A stretch of 50,352 nucleotides of DNA from Bifidobacterium parmae (lineage in GTDB: Bacteria; Actinomycetota; Actinomycetes; Actinomycetales; Bifidobacteriaceae), in contig NZ_NMWT01000001.1 of NCBI RefSeq assembly GCF_002860365.1, forward strand, positions 150,568 through 200,919, written 5' to 3'. This document shows positions 15,674 through 24,373 of this stretch, piece after piece; within the stretch, counting starts at the first letter, position 1; each line of letters starts with the position of its first letter. Below the pieces are notes generated by a model. It did not search any database, was not told the origin of the DNA, and was given only the letters and a program-made list of their open reading frames with translations. Both the position numbers and the translations under genes were made by a program.

Positions 15674-17338
15674 ATGGATACGATCACTTTGACCGGCGTG
15701 CGGGCGAACGGGACGCACGGCGTGCTCGACTTCGAGCACGAGCGCGCGCAGCCGTTCGTCGTCGACGCGACCCTCCACCTCGACCTCGCCGCCGCGGGCC
15801 GCTCCGACGCGCTCGGCGACACCGTCGACTACGGCCGCGCCGCCAAGGCGATCGTCGCCGTCATCGAAGGCGACCACGTCGATCTCATCGAACGGCTCGC
15901 GCAGGATATCGCCGACCGGCTGCTCGCCATCGACCCGATCCGCACGGTCGACGTGACCGTGCACAAGCCGCACGCGCCGATCACCGTGCCGTTCGACGAC
16001 GTCGCCGTGAGCATCACGCGTTCGCGCGACGCCGCCGGCACCGGCGCGGCGGACGGTGCCGGCGCCGCGACGCCCGATGCGGCCGCGCGTCGCGTCGTCA
16101 TCGCGCTCGGCGGCAACCAGGGCGACGTCGCGGCGACGATGCGCGACGCGGTGCGCCGCATCGACGCGCTCGACGGCACGCAGATCACCGGCGTCTCGCC
16201 GCTCTACCGCACCGCCGCGTGGGGCATGGCGGACGGCACCCCCGACTTCCTCAACGCGGTGGTCGAGGCGACGACCACGCTCGACGCGCGCACGCTGCTC
16301 GACGCGCTCCAGCGCATCGAAGCCGACCACGGCCGCACGCGCGAAACTCACTGGTCGAGCCGCACGCTCGACCTCGACATCATCGACTACGACGGCGTCG
16401 AATCCGATGCGCCCGACCTGACCCTGCCGCATCCGCGTGCATGGCAGCGGGCGTTCGTGCTCGTACCGTGGGCGGCGCTCGACCCGCACGCGGACCTGCC
16501 CGGCATGCACGGCGGACCGGTGAACGAGCTCGCCGAAGGACTGCTCGCCGAGGCGGACGGCGACGAGCCGCCGGTCGAACTCGTCGCGCACGACTGGATG
16601 AGCGGCGGCGTGCTGCCGGACGGCGCGGGCATCGGCTCGCGCACTGACAAGGCGGTGTCCGATGGGACACTCGACGCGGCCTCATCCTGTGGGATGCATG
16701 CATGGCAGGCCACTGGCAAGGCGGTGTCCGATGGGACACCCGGCGTGATGGCAGACGCATCCGCCGATGGAGGCAATGCCTCGGACGATGCTGTGAACGG
16801 TGCCGTGAGCGGTGTCGGGAACGGTGCTGTGAATGGTGCCGCGGACGATCTCGCGGACGGCGCGACGGTGCCGCTCAAGGCCGTCATCTCGATGGACTCG
16901 ACCTCCACCGACGCGGAACGCCTGTTCCGCGAGGCGATCGTCGCCATCGACGGACTGCCCGGCACCCAGGTCGACGGCATCTCGCCGCTCTACCACGTGA
17001 GCAGCTTCGACGGGCCCGACGCGATGAGCGCCGTCATCCAGATCGAGACGAAACTCGGCGCACGCGCGCTGATCGCCGCGCTCGGCGACATCGAACACGC
17101 GCACGACGGTACGATCGACCTCGATCTCGTCGACATGGAGCACGTGACCGCGGACGAACCGGACTGCCGCGTGCCATGGCCGTCGGCCAAACGCCACGCC
17201 TCCGTGCTCGCGCCGTGGATGGATATGGACCCGAACGCCACGCTCGACGGCGACCCGGTCTCGTTCCTGCTCGCCATGGCGCCCGACGCGGGCATGGTCG
17301 GCATGCTCAGCGACAACTGGATCATCGGCGCGAAATAA
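15674..17338 (+). CDS. folK: FolB-FolK fusion (dihydroneopterin aldolase / HPPK) with extra degenerate HPPK-like domain
   Basis: The product has 554 residues. Residues 1-119 are FolB: GVRANGTHGVLDFE, DTVDYG, IERLAQDIAD and VTVHKPHAPI. Residues about 140-300 are FolK: VVIALGGNQGD, VSPLYRTAAWG, DFLNAVVE, EADHGRTRETHWSSRTLDLDII and PHPRAWQRAFVL. After a low-complexity linker (about 308-397), residues about 398-540 repeat the FolK plan in decayed form: ISPLYHVSSF, IETKLGARALIAALGDIEHAHDG, IDLDLVDM and RHASVLAPWMDMDP. This copy lacks the glycine loop and the GRxR...W...R catalytic strand, so I infer it is non-catalytic. The active domains make hydroxymethyl-dihydropterin diphosphate for FolP. AAAGGA lies 7 nt before the ATG. 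Confidence 0.9.
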   Translation: MDTITLTGVRANGTHGVLDFEHERAQPFVVDATLHLDLAAAGRSDALGDTVDYGRAAKAIVAVIEGDHVDLIERLAQDIADRLLAIDPIRTVDVTVHKPHAPITVPFDDVAVSITRSRDAAGTGAADGAGAATPDAAARRVVIALGGNQGDVAATMRDAVRRIDALDGTQITGVSPLYRTAAWGMADGTPDFLNAVVEATTTLDARTLLDALQRIEADHGRTRETHWSSRTLDLDIIDYDGVESDAPDLTLPHPRAWQRAFVLVPWAALDPHADLPGMHGGPVNELAEGLLAEADGDEPPVELVAHDWMSGGVLPDGAGIGSRTDKAVSDGTLDAASSCGMHAWQATGKAVSDGTPGVMADASADGGNASDDAVNGAVSGVGNGAVNGAADDLADGATVPLKAVISMDSTSTDAERLFREAIVAIDGLPGTQVDGISPLYHVSSFDGPDAMSAVIQIETKLGARALIAALGDIEHAHDGTIDLDLVDMEHVTADEPDCRVPWPSAKRHASVLAPWMDMDPNATLDGDPVSFLLAMAPDAGMVGMLSDNWIIGAK

Positions 17339-17353
17339 CGGGAAGGACACGGG

Positions 17354-17908
17354 ATGAAGGCGCATAGGACACCGTGGTGGCAGCCGGCGATCGGACTGGC
17401 GCTGGGACTCGCCGCCGGGGCTGGCGTCGCCGTACTGGGCGAACGATACGGGCTCACGCTGATCGGCGCACCCTGGTTCGTCGCGGCGCTGCTCGTCGCC
17501 ATCGGCATACTCGTGCTCGTGCTCGCCATCAACGTACACAAGTACGCGACCACCGACCCGCGCAAACGGCCGCGCACGTTCGTCAACCCGACGCTCGCGT
17601 TCCACACGCTCGTGCTCGCCAAGGCGCTGGCGTTGGCGGGGGCGGCGCTCGCCGGATGGTATTTCGGCCAGATCATCCCGTCCATCGGGCATATGGAGGC
17701 CGAGTTCTACGCCTCGGCCGTGCGGGAGTGCGCGGTGACCGGCGTGATCTGCCTCGCGGACATGATCGTCGGTCTCGTGGGGGAATGGCTGTGCCAGCTG
17801 CCGCCGAACGAAGGCCCGGAGAACCCGAAGGTGCGCGATGCCGCGCGCGAACGCGGCGTCACCCCCGCCGCCGCCAAAACCGCTGAAAACAGGACGTGCG
17901 GTCGGTAG
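17354..17908 (+). CDS. DUF3180 family membrane protein
   Basis: The 184-residue product has four hydrophobic segments: about residues 9-30 (AIGLALGLAAGAGVAVL), 38-60 (WFVAALLVAIGILVLVLAI), 86-110 (LVLAKALALAGAALAGWYFG) and 122-146 (REC...ICLADMIVGLVG). It ends in a short polar tail. This is the actinobacterial DUF3180 pattern, whose members usually sit just after folK, as here (15-nt gap). No biochemical role is established. It is probably the last gene of the fol operon, ahead of a strong terminator. Confidence 0.82.
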   Translation: MKAHRTPWWQPAIGLALGLAAGAGVAVLGERYGLTLIGAPWFVAALLVAIGILVLVLAINVHKYATTDPRKRPRTFVNPTLAFHTLVLAKALALAGAALAGWYFGQIIPSIGHMEAEFYASAVRECAVTGVICLADMIVGLVGEWLCQLPPNEGPENPKVRDAARERGVTPAAAKTAENRTCGR

Positions 17909-17920
17909 GTCTTCCCCTCC

Positions 17921-17964
17921 GGCCCCCTCTGGAGGGGGCTCCCGGCGAAGCCGGGTGGGGGAGG
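17921..17964 (+). repeat. Single dispersed GC-rich repeat unit
   Basis: GGCCCCCTCTGGAGGGGGC, then CCCGGCGAAGCCGGG, then TGGGGGA form two adjacent stems followed by the G-rich end, the same two-stem plan as the other intergenic elements but as a lone copy. AGGTCTTC flanks it on the right and AGGTCTTC also occurs at its left edge, which may be a target-site duplication. Confidence 0.75.
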
Positions 17965-18048
17965 TCTTCGTGCGTGAGATCTCCTGCGACACGCCCGGCC
18001 CGCTTACGAAAAAACGAAAAACGTACTACGGTCACATCTCGACTTGAT

Positions 18049-18095
18049 AACCGCATGCCTCCGGCGCATTCTCCGCCTCGGGGCATGCGGTTTTT
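18049..18095 (+). terminator. Strong intrinsic terminator of the ftsH/fol cluster
   Basis: AACCGCATGCC (18049-18059) pairs with GGCATGCGGTT (18082-18092), and the stem runs into TTTTT at 18091-18095. This is the best textbook terminator in the window and closes the operon that ends with the DUF3180 gene. Confidence 0.85.
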
Positions 18096-18149
18096 CGTTG
18101 CCGTCGGGGCCCGGACGTTAGGGGCGCTCGACTTCCCGCCGATGATGCC

Positions 18150-18183
18150 GTTCCCGTGTGTTTCCCGTGAAACGCACGGGAAC
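18150..18183. promoter_or_regulatory. 34-bp palindrome upstream of MFS exporter (operator candidate)
   Basis: GTTCCCGTGTGTTTCCC and GTGAAACGCACGGGAAC are complementary at 15 of 17 positions. The palindrome lies 61 nt before the MFS start. The centre TGTTTCCCGTGAAACG resembles the ParB site consensus TGTTTCACGTGAAACA at 14 of 16 positions. A local repressor operator, as often found next to drug exporters, is the simpler reading. No regulator gene is adjacent. Confidence 0.5.
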
Positions 18184-18244
18184 GAGGCGTGCGCGGGAAT
18201 CGCCCGGCGGCGGCGCATCGATACAGACAAGAAGAGGTTTCCCG

Positions 18245-19837
18245 TTGTCCGATCAGACAACCGTCCGCAATGATTCCGTCTCCGGCTCCGCGACCGGTGC
18301 CGCGGCCGCCAAGCCGCATCTCGACCATGTCTCCTACGAGGTCGCGACCCCCGTTCCCGGCGGCGCGCCCGCCCCGCGCTTCGCGCATCCGTACCGCGTC
18401 ATGCTCGGCCTGTACTTCGGCGCGTTCCTCGGCATGCTTTCCGAGACGTCGATGAACATCGCCATCCCCGATCTGATGGACGAGTTCTCCGTCTCCTCCG
18501 GCACCGCGCAGTGGATGGTCGTCGGCTACATGCTCGCCATCGGCATCGTGCTGCCGTGCGTCGGCTTCCTGCTCAAGTGGGTCAAGGCGAAGACGCTCGT
18601 GCTGTTCGCGCTCGCCTGCTTCCTCGTCGGCGCGCTCGTGTGCACCGTGGCGATCACGTTCCCGGTGCTGCTCGCCGGCCGCATCGTGCAGGGCGTGAGC
18701 ACCGGCATCGTGCTGCCCACCCTGTACGCGGCCATCATGCGCGTGTTCCCGCCGTCGAAGATCGGCGCCGCGAACGGCGTGGCGGGCCTTGTCGTCATGT
18801 TCGCGCCGGTCGTCGGACCGACCGTCGCCGGCGCGCTCATCGGCGCCGTCTCCTGGCGCGCGATCTTCGCCCTGTTCGCCGTGATCGCCGTCATCGCGAT
18901 TCTCTGCACCGCGCTGTTCTTCGTCACTCCGATTCGCTGCACCCGTCCGGCCGTCGACGTGCTCTCCATCCTCGCGTCCGCGCTTGGCTTCGGCTGCCTT
19001 GTCGCCGGCGTGAGCCTCGTGAGTGACATGGGCTTCTCGCCGGTCGTCATCGGACTGCTCGTCGTCGGCGTCGTCGTCCTCGCCTTCTACGCGCACCGCC
19101 AGCTCACCATCGCCACGCCGCTGCTCGACCTGCGCGCGCTCGGCATCGCGGCGTTCCGCACGCCGGCCATCATGGTCTCCTGCTCGTTCGCCTGCACGCT
19201 CGCGTTCATGTACCTCGTGCCGCAGGAGCTGCAGCGCGGCCTCGGCCTGAGCTCCACCGTCGCCGGCCTGCTCATGCTGCCCGGCGGCATCGTCAACGCG
19301 CTGTGCACGCTCGGCGCCGGCCGTCTGTTCGACCGTCATGGCGCGCGTCGCCTCGTCTGGATCGGCGTGGCGATGACCGCGGTCGGCGGCGCGCTGTTCT
19401 TCGCGATCGGCACCGGATCGCCCGTCGCGCTGTTCCTCGCCGCGCACATCATCGTGATGGTCGGCATCCCGTTCATCCAGCAGTCCACGCAATCCGCCGC
19501 GCTGAAGGCGCTGCCGGGCTGCATGGCCGCCGACGGCAGCACGATCCTCAACACGATGCAGCAGGTGTGCGGCGCCATCTCCACCGCCGTCGCCACCTGC
19601 CTGCTCGGCCTCGGCCAGACGACCTACACGGCCGGCGGCGGCACGGACCCGGCGCAGGGCTTCGTGGACGGCTCCCGCTACGGCTACCTGTTCGGCCTCG
19701 CGCTCATCGCGCTCGTGCTCGTCTTCTCGTTCGCGCTGCACGAGCATGCCCGCCGCGAACCGGAGATGACCCCGGTCGAGGTCGACGAGACCGCCGCCGT
19801 GGAATCCGGCGCGAAGGCCGAGAACCTCGCCGCGTAG
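18245..19837 (+). CDS. MFS exporter, DHA2 (EmrB/QacA) type
   Basis: The product has 530 residues with about 14 hydrophobic segments. MFS signatures are SETSMNIAIPDLMDEFSVSSGTAQWMVVGYML (the DHA2 motif D region and loop), GRIVQGVSTGIVLPTLY, and motif C-like APVVGPTVAGAL. These proteins export drugs or metabolites by proton antiport. The start is not certain: TTG at 18245 is chosen because AGAGG lies about 8 nt upstream and the protein then begins MSDQTTVRND. A GTG at 18158 lies inside the palindrome and would add a basic, unlikely extension. The palindrome upstream may be its operator. Confidence 0.85.
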   Translation: MSDQTTVRNDSVSGSATGAAAAKPHLDHVSYEVATPVPGGAPAPRFAHPYRVMLGLYFGAFLGMLSETSMNIAIPDLMDEFSVSSGTAQWMVVGYMLAIGIVLPCVGFLLKWVKAKTLVLFALACFLVGALVCTVAITFPVLLAGRIVQGVSTGIVLPTLYAAIMRVFPPSKIGAANGVAGLVVMFAPVVGPTVAGALIGAVSWRAIFALFAVIAVIAILCTALFFVTPIRCTRPAVDVLSILASALGFGCLVAGVSLVSDMGFSPVVIGLLVVGVVVLAFYAHRQLTIATPLLDLRALGIAAFRTPAIMVSCSFACTLAFMYLVPQELQRGLGLSSTVAGLLMLPGGIVNALCTLGAGRLFDRHGARRLVWIGVAMTAVGGALFFAIGTGSPVALFLAAHIIVMVGIPFIQQSTQSAALKALPGCMAADGSTILNTMQQVCGAISTAVATCLLGLGQTTYTAGGGTDPAQGFVDGSRYGYLFGLALIALVLVFSFALHEHARREPEMTPVEVDETAAVESGAKAENLAA

Positions 19838-19872
19838 CCTGCGATTCCGCCGTGGACGTTCCATGACGCGCC

Positions 19873-19906
19873 AACGGGTGTTCACCTATACTGGTGAACA
19901 CCCGTT
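19873..19906. terminator. Perfect 14-bp inverted repeat between MFS gene and ACT gene
   Basis: AACGGGTGTTCACC (19873-19886) and GGTGAACACCCGTT (19893-19906) are fully complementary with loop TATACT. It could terminate the MFS transcript, although the downstream T-run is short (TTTG). Because the loop itself reads as a -10 hexamer, it could also be an operator at a promoter for the ACT/UPF0210 pair. Confidence 0.55.
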
Positions 19907-19993
19907 TGCCGTATTCTCCGAGCCGATCCGCGAACCGGACCTGTCTCGCCGGACACCACCAATCGGACATCACACAATCACCCAGGGAGCGCC

Positions 19994-20266
19994 ATGAACA
20001 AGGCAATCATCACCGTCGTCGGCCGGGATACGGTCGGCATCATCGCACGCGTGTGCACGTACCTGTCGCAGCACAACGTCAACGTGCTCGACATCTCCCA
20101 GACCATCATCGACGGCTACTTCAACATGATGATGATCGTCGACTACGCGAACTCCGACAAGGAGTTCAGCGCCATGGTCGGCAACCTCGAGGACCTCGGC
20201 GACGACATCGGCGTGCGCATCCGCTGCCAGCGCGAGGAGATCTTCACCAAGATGCACCGCATCTAG
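19994..20266 (+). CDS. ACT domain protein, UPF0237 family
   Basis: The whole 90-residue product is one ACT domain. [35 protein letters not shown] contains the beta-alpha-beta core with the ligand-site Gly. [14 protein letters not shown] is the second strand region. ACT domains bind small ligands, usually amino acids, and regulate partner proteins. The adjacent downstream UPF0210 gene is the usual genomic neighbour, so the two probably act together. GGGAG lies 7 nt before the ATG. Confidence 0.92.
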   Translation: MNKAIITVVGRDTVGIIARVCTYLSQHNVNVLDISQTIIDGYFNMMMIVDYANSDKEFSAMVGNLEDLGDDIGVRIRCQREEIFTKMHRI

Positions 20267-20331
20267 TCCCCATCCTCCTTCCGTCGGCGGGGACGGTGGT
20301 CGATGTCCCGCCAGCGGAGAGTCCGTGTCGT

Positions 20332-20439
20332 CCTCCCGCTGGCGGGAGGTGGCGCGTAGCGCCGGAGGGTGGTCCGATTGCGATCACCCGACCTGACCAC
20401 CCCCAGTCGGCTCCGCCGACGGCCCCCGCCGGCGGGGCC
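20332..20439. repeat. Facing pair of GC-rich repeats
   Basis: The forward unit (CCTCCCGCTGGCGGGAGG, GGCGCGTAGCGCC, GGAGGGTGGTC) faces a reverse unit (GACCACCCCCAGTCGG, CTCCGCCGACGG, CCCCCGCCGGCGGGG) across about 20 nt. It separates the ACT gene from the UPF0210 gene. A partial, decayed copy precedes it from about 20280. Confidence 0.85.
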
Positions 20440-20511
20440 GTGATACGGTCTCGCCTTCGGCGAGGCGGTCGTTCCGGTGGGGCGGATACCTATTCGATAA
20501 GGAACCACATC

Positions 20512-21876
20512 ATGCTGAATATCATGGAGGTCCACGAGACCAACCAGATGATCGAGCAGGAGAAGCTCGACGTGCGCACCATCACGATGGGCATCTCGCT
20601 GCTCGACTGCGCGGGCGAAAGCGTCGACGAGACCTGCGACAACATCTACCGCAAGATCACCACCTACGCGAAGGACCTCGTCTCCACCGGCGAGGACATC
20701 GAACGCGACTACGGCATCCCGATCGTCAACAAGCGCATCACCGTCACCCCGATCTCGCTGGTCGGCGCGAGCTGCTGCAAGACGAGCGGGGACTTCGTCA
20801 AGATCGCCCACGCGCTCGACCGCGCGGCCAAGGAGGTCGGCGTCAACCTGATCGGAGGCTACTCGGCGCTCGTCTCCAAGGCGATGACCCCGGCCGAGGA
20901 GCTGCTCATCCGCTCCCTGCCGCAGGCGCTCTCCGAGACCGACGTGGTCTGCTCGTCCGTCAACGTCGGCTCCACGAAGACCGGCATCGACATGAACGCG
21001 GTCGAGCTGCTCGGCCACATCGTCAAGGACATCGCGCACGCCACCGCCGACAACGACTCCTACGGCTGCGTGAAGTTCGTCGCGTTCTGCAACGTGCCCG
21101 ACGACAACCCGTTCATGGCGGGCGGCTTCCACGGCGTGACCGAGGGCGACGCGGTCATCAACGTGGGCGTCTCCGGCCCCGGCGTCGTCTCTCGCGCGCT
21201 CGACGCCGCGAAGGGCAAGGACTTCGAGTTCCTGTGCGAGACGATCAAGCGCACCGCGTTCAAGATCACGCGCGTCGGCCAATTGGTCGCGCAGGAGGCG
21301 TCGCGGCGGTTGGGCGTGCCGTTCGGCATCATCGACCTGTCGCTCGCGCCGACCCCGGCCGTGGGCGATTCGGTCGGCGAGGTGTTGGAGAAGATCGGCC
21401 TCGAGCAGGTGGGCGCGCCCGGCACGACCGCGGCGCTCGCGATGCTCAACGACCAGGTGAAGAAGGGCGGCATCATGGCGTCCTCCTACGTGGGCGGCCT
21501 GTCCGGCGCGTTCATCCCGGTCTCCGAGGACAAGAACATGATCGACGCGGCCGGCAACGGGTGCCTCACCATCGAGAAGCTCGAGGCGATGACCTGCGTG
21601 TGCTCGGTCGGCCTCGACATGATCGCGATCCCCGGCGACACGTCCGCCGCGACGATCTCCGGCATCATCGCCGACGAGGCGGCCATCGGCATGGTCAACC
21701 AGAAGACCACCGCCGTGCGCGTCATCCCGGTCGAGGGCAAGGGCGTCGGCGAGATGGCGAACTTCGGCGGCTTGATGGGCTACGCGCCGATCATCCCCGT
21801 CAACCAGACCTCGTGCGAGGCGTTCGTCACCCGCGGCGGCCGCATCCCCGCCCCGATCCACTCGTTCAAGAACTGA
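20512..21876 (+). CDS. UPF0210 (PFL/DUF711) family protein
   Basis: The 454-residue product belongs to the UPF0210 family. Recognisable parts are [55 protein letters not shown], and [65 protein letters not shown] and the C-terminal [17 protein letters not shown] also match. The fold is related to glycyl-radical enzymes by sequence, but no reaction is established. The upstream ACT protein is the usual partner and may sense the ligand. ATG 20512 is chosen for AAGGA 9 nt upstream. The 3' end overlaps the converging next gene by 11 nt with no terminator between. Confidence 0.9.
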   Translation: MLNIMEVHETNQMIEQEKLDVRTITMGISLLDCAGESVDETCDNIYRKITTYAKDLVSTGEDIERDYGIPIVNKRITVTPISLVGASCCKTSGDFVKIAHALDRAAKEVGVNLIGGYSALVSKAMTPAEELLIRSLPQALSETDVVCSSVNVGSTKTGIDMNAVELLGHIVKDIAHATADNDSYGCVKFVAFCNVPDDNPFMAGGFHGVTEGDAVINVGVSGPGVVSRALDAAKGKDFEFLCETIKRTAFKITRVGQLVAQEASRRLGVPFGIIDLSLAPTPAVGDSVGEVLEKIGLEQVGAPGTTAALAMLNDQVKKGGIMASSYVGGLSGAFIPVSEDKNMIDAAGNGCLTIEKLEAMTCVCSVGLDMIAIPGDTSAATISGIIADEAAIGMVNQKTTAVRVIPVEGKGVGEMANFGGLMGYAPIIPVNQTSCEAFVTRGGRIPAPIHSFKN

Positions 21877-24007
21877 ACAGCTCCCGGCCGCAACGCGTGC
21901 AGAACCGGGTGTCGCCGCCGGCCACCGGCGCGCCGCACCGCGGGCAGAACCGGGGGCGTTCGGGTTGCGTCGGCTGTCCCGCGACCGGCGGCAGGGGCGC
22001 CGTCGGTCGCGGTGCCGACGGGACTGACGGCCACGCTTGCGGGACCGACGGCACCGGCGGTTGCGGCACCGCGAGTCCCGTGCGGACCGCTTGCGGTGCC
22101 GGGGTCAACGGCATCGGATGACCGGTCGTCGCGGGTTGCGCCGCGGCGACCGGCAACGGCGGCATGCCGGTTCCGGCGCCGCCGGCCGTCGCGCGTCGGC
22201 GCCGCCTCGACCGGCGCGCCACGATGATGACGATGACGATCGCCGCGACGGCCACGGCCGCGCCGATGCCGACCATGATCCACGTCTTCGGCCGCGTCCA
22301 CGCGTCGCCGCCGATGCCGGTGTCGTAGACCACGATCCGCCTGCCGTACGAGGATTCGCCGGACTGCTTGTCCTTGATGCCGGTCACCGCGAGCATCGTG
22401 CCGCTATCGGTGCTGAGCGCCAGCGAATCGATGCCGTCGTCGCCGAGCGCGATGGTGTCGGATTCCGGCGGTGTCACGGTCGACAACGCTCCCGAAACCG
22501 TGTCGAGCAGGGAGAATTCCGAGCGTTTCAATGACGAGGTCGTCGCTTCGACGAGGTATCTGCCGTCGCTCGACAGATACGCCGGCGTATTTCCGTCCGG
22601 ATATTCGTCCGGATCGGCGAAGGGCTTGAGGATCTTCCGTATCGTGTCGCGGTCGGTGACGCTATGGATGGTCTTTCCCGTGGTGATGCTCTTGACGATG
22701 AGACTCGACACGGCGTTCCGACCCTTGACTTCGTACACACTCAACTGCTGATTCACGTCGCCGGACTCATCCTCCGCGAGCATCACATAGTCCAGATTGG
22801 CGGTGACGAGGCTGTTGCGATGATTTGAAATTGTCGTCACGTCGCCGGTTTTGGAATCGATCCGATAGACGTACGGACCATCGGGACCCGTAACGTCGCC
22901 AAAGTAATAAATATATGCGAGCAGTGTCCCGCCGCCGAAGCCTCCGAACAGAAAAGACGTTGTCCCCGAGTCCGGATCGAACGACGAGGGGACGGAATCC
23001 TCGGGAATGGCGGCCTGCATCGTGGAGACGACGTCGCCGCTGCCCGCATCATAGGTCTTCAACGTGCTGGAGGAGGCGCCGGAGGGGATGTTGAGCACAT
23101 ACAAATGCGACAAATCGGAATTCATGGCCATGGTGGAGGCGCCGTCTTCGTCGACCTTCAGTGTGGAGAGCATCTTGTGCCGTGCGATGTCGCCCACCCC
23201 GTAGTGGTCCGAGTATGCGACCACCAGTCGGTTGCCGTTCGCATGCCATACGGACGGAGCGTCGTCCGAGTCATCGGAGTCGTCATCCGAGTAGTCGGAG
23301 TCGTCGTCGGAATAGTCCGAGTCGTCGTCGGAATAGTCCGAGTCGTCGTCGGAACTCGATGAGCCCGCCGAATCGTCATCCATATAGTTCAGCGTGGTGA
23401 TCTTCTTCGAAGCGACGTCCACCATCCGCACCGATTGGTCGTCGTCGATGTAGTAGACGTGTTTGGCGTCGGTCGAGATGACCGGATAATCGTCATTCGA
23501 GTCGTCCAGCTTGGTGATTGACGCGTCTTTCGGCGTCACCATGAAGTACGTGCCGTCGTCCGAAGAATCCGATGCTCTCACGATGGCCACGGAGCCGTCC
23601 CTGGACCATTGGCGGATGGAGACCTTCTCGTATTTCCGGAAGTCGATGTTGCCGATGACCTTCAGCGACAACGGTCCCGACGCCGAGGCGATCATCGGCG
23701 TGAACAGCATCGCCGCCGCGACGATCATCGCGATGACGCCCGCCGCCACGCGTGCCGCCGCGTGTTTCGTGTCGCGCTCCGCCACGCGCGCCGTGACACG
23801 CGTCGTCGTCGTTCGCGTCGCGTCAATCGCCGCCGTCATCCGTGTTCCGTCGTTTGTCGTCGGTGTCCGTGTTCCGTCGTTTGTCGTCGGTGTCCGTGTT
23901 CCGTCGTTTGTCGTCGGTGTCCGTGTTCCAGATGTCTGAGCGCATCTTGCCATTCGTGTCCCGGATGCCTGAGTGCATCCCGTCCGCTGTGTGTTCTTCC
24001 CTTCCAT
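21866..24007 (-). CDS. Uncharacterised two-TM protein with extracellular propeller-like region and C-terminal zinc ribbon
   Basis: The product has 713 residues and I do not recognise an overall family. The N-terminus is Thr/Arg-rich with three TRTPTTNDG repeats. TM1 is at about 85-107. A region of about 470 residues follows with repeated blade-like strands ([47 protein letters not shown]), suggesting a beta-propeller. It is interrupted by an acidic SDDDSDY repeat. TM2 (about 575-597) leads to a basic patch, a Pro/Ala-rich linker and a zinc ribbon, CPRCGAPV...CTRCG. ATG 24007 is chosen for AAGGAG 8 nt upstream. A membrane sensor is one possible reading, unproven. Confidence 0.75.
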   Translation of the reverse strand: MEGKNTQRTGCTQASGTRMARCAQTSGTRTPTTNDGTRTPTTNDGTRTPTTNDGTRMTAAIDATRTTTTRVTARVAERDTKHAAARVAAGVIAMIVAAAMLFTPMIASASGPLSLKVIGNIDFRKYEKVSIRQWSRDGSVAIVRASDSSDDGTYFMVTPKDASITKLDDSNDDYPVISTDAKHVYYIDDDQSVRMVDVASKKITTLNYMDDDSAGSSSSDDDSDYSDDDSDYSDDDSDYSDDDSDDSDDAPSVWHANGNRLVVAYSDHYGVGDIARHKMLSTLKVDEDGASTMAMNSDLSHLYVLNIPSGASSSTLKTYDAGSGDVVSTMQAAIPEDSVPSSFDPDSGTTSFLFGGFGGGTLLAYIYYFGDVTGPDGPYVYRIDSKTGDVTTISNHRNSLVTANLDYVMLAEDESGDVNQQLSVYEVKGRNAVSSLIVKSITTGKTIHSVTDRDTIRKILKPFADPDEYPDGNTPAYLSSDGRYLVEATTSSLKRSEFSLLDTVSGALSTVTPPESDTIALGDDGIDSLALSTDSGTMLAVTGIKDKQSGESSYGRRIVVYDTGIGGDAWTRPKTWIMVGIGAAVAVAAIVIVIIVARRSRRRRRATAGGAGTGMPPLPVAAAQPATTGHPMPLTPAPQAVRTGLAVPQPPVPSVPQAWPSVPSAPRPTAPLPPVAGQPTQPERPRFCPRCGAPVAGGDTRFCTRCGRELFSS
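23275..23353 (-). repeat. 21-bp tandem repeat encoding SDDDSDY
   Basis: About three and a half copies of a 21-bp unit (GTCGTCGTCGGAATAGTCCG on the plus strand) encode a 7-residue acidic repeat within the two-TM protein. The period is in frame, so copy-number change would alter length only. Acidic Asp/Ser repeats of this type may bind calcium or act as spacers. Confidence 0.85.
23843..23930 (-). repeat. 27-bp tandem repeat encoding TRTPTTNDG
   Basis: Three near-perfect 27-bp units begin at 23843, 23870 and 23897, and encode nine-residue repeats in the cytoplasmic N-terminus of the two-TM protein. Their near identity at DNA level points to recent expansion by slippage. Confidence 0.9.
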
Positions 24008-24220
24008 GGTCATCTCCTTCGATGTCCCGTTGTCCGTGTCGGATGGAATAGCGGTCCGCACCGGCCGTCGACCTGACCGAGTGTAGTTGCCGGTTGAGTC
24101 GTTGCACCTTTTTCATTTTACCCCGCAGTACACCGTCATCCCCGGCGGCGTCTTCGGTTCCGCGGTCGGCCGGTTTTCTCGTCCCTGCGGTCGCTCCGTT
24201 CTCTCGTTTCGCGCTGTCGG

Positions 24221-24332
24221 CGTACGTTCAGCACGGTATTTTCCCGTCCTACCGTCGCGAACGTACGCTGGGAAATCGTCAGTGTACGTTCGCGACGATG
24301 CTTCCCAAAAAGACCGTGCCGAACGTACGCCG
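24221..24332 (+). repeat. 112-bp palindromic repeat, copy A
   Basis: The outer arms CGTACGTTCAGCACGGT and ACCGTGCCGAACGTACG are complementary apart from one base. An inner pair, CGTCGCGAACGTAC and GTACGTTCGCGACG, is fully complementary. The element carries four copies of the octamer GTACGTTC or its complement. Aligned by hand to the reverse complement of copy B it matches at 103 of 112 positions with no gaps. Confidence 0.9.
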
Positions 24333-24373
24333 GTCCGTCAGGCCGTCGTCCGGGAATCGTCGGTGGTGTCGCT

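Noticed and set aside
18158-18244. GTG at 18158 as the start of the MFS exporter
   Set aside because: It lies inside the palindrome and adds an Arg/Gly-rich extension without a ribosome binding site; TTG 18245 with AGAGG upstream is better placed.
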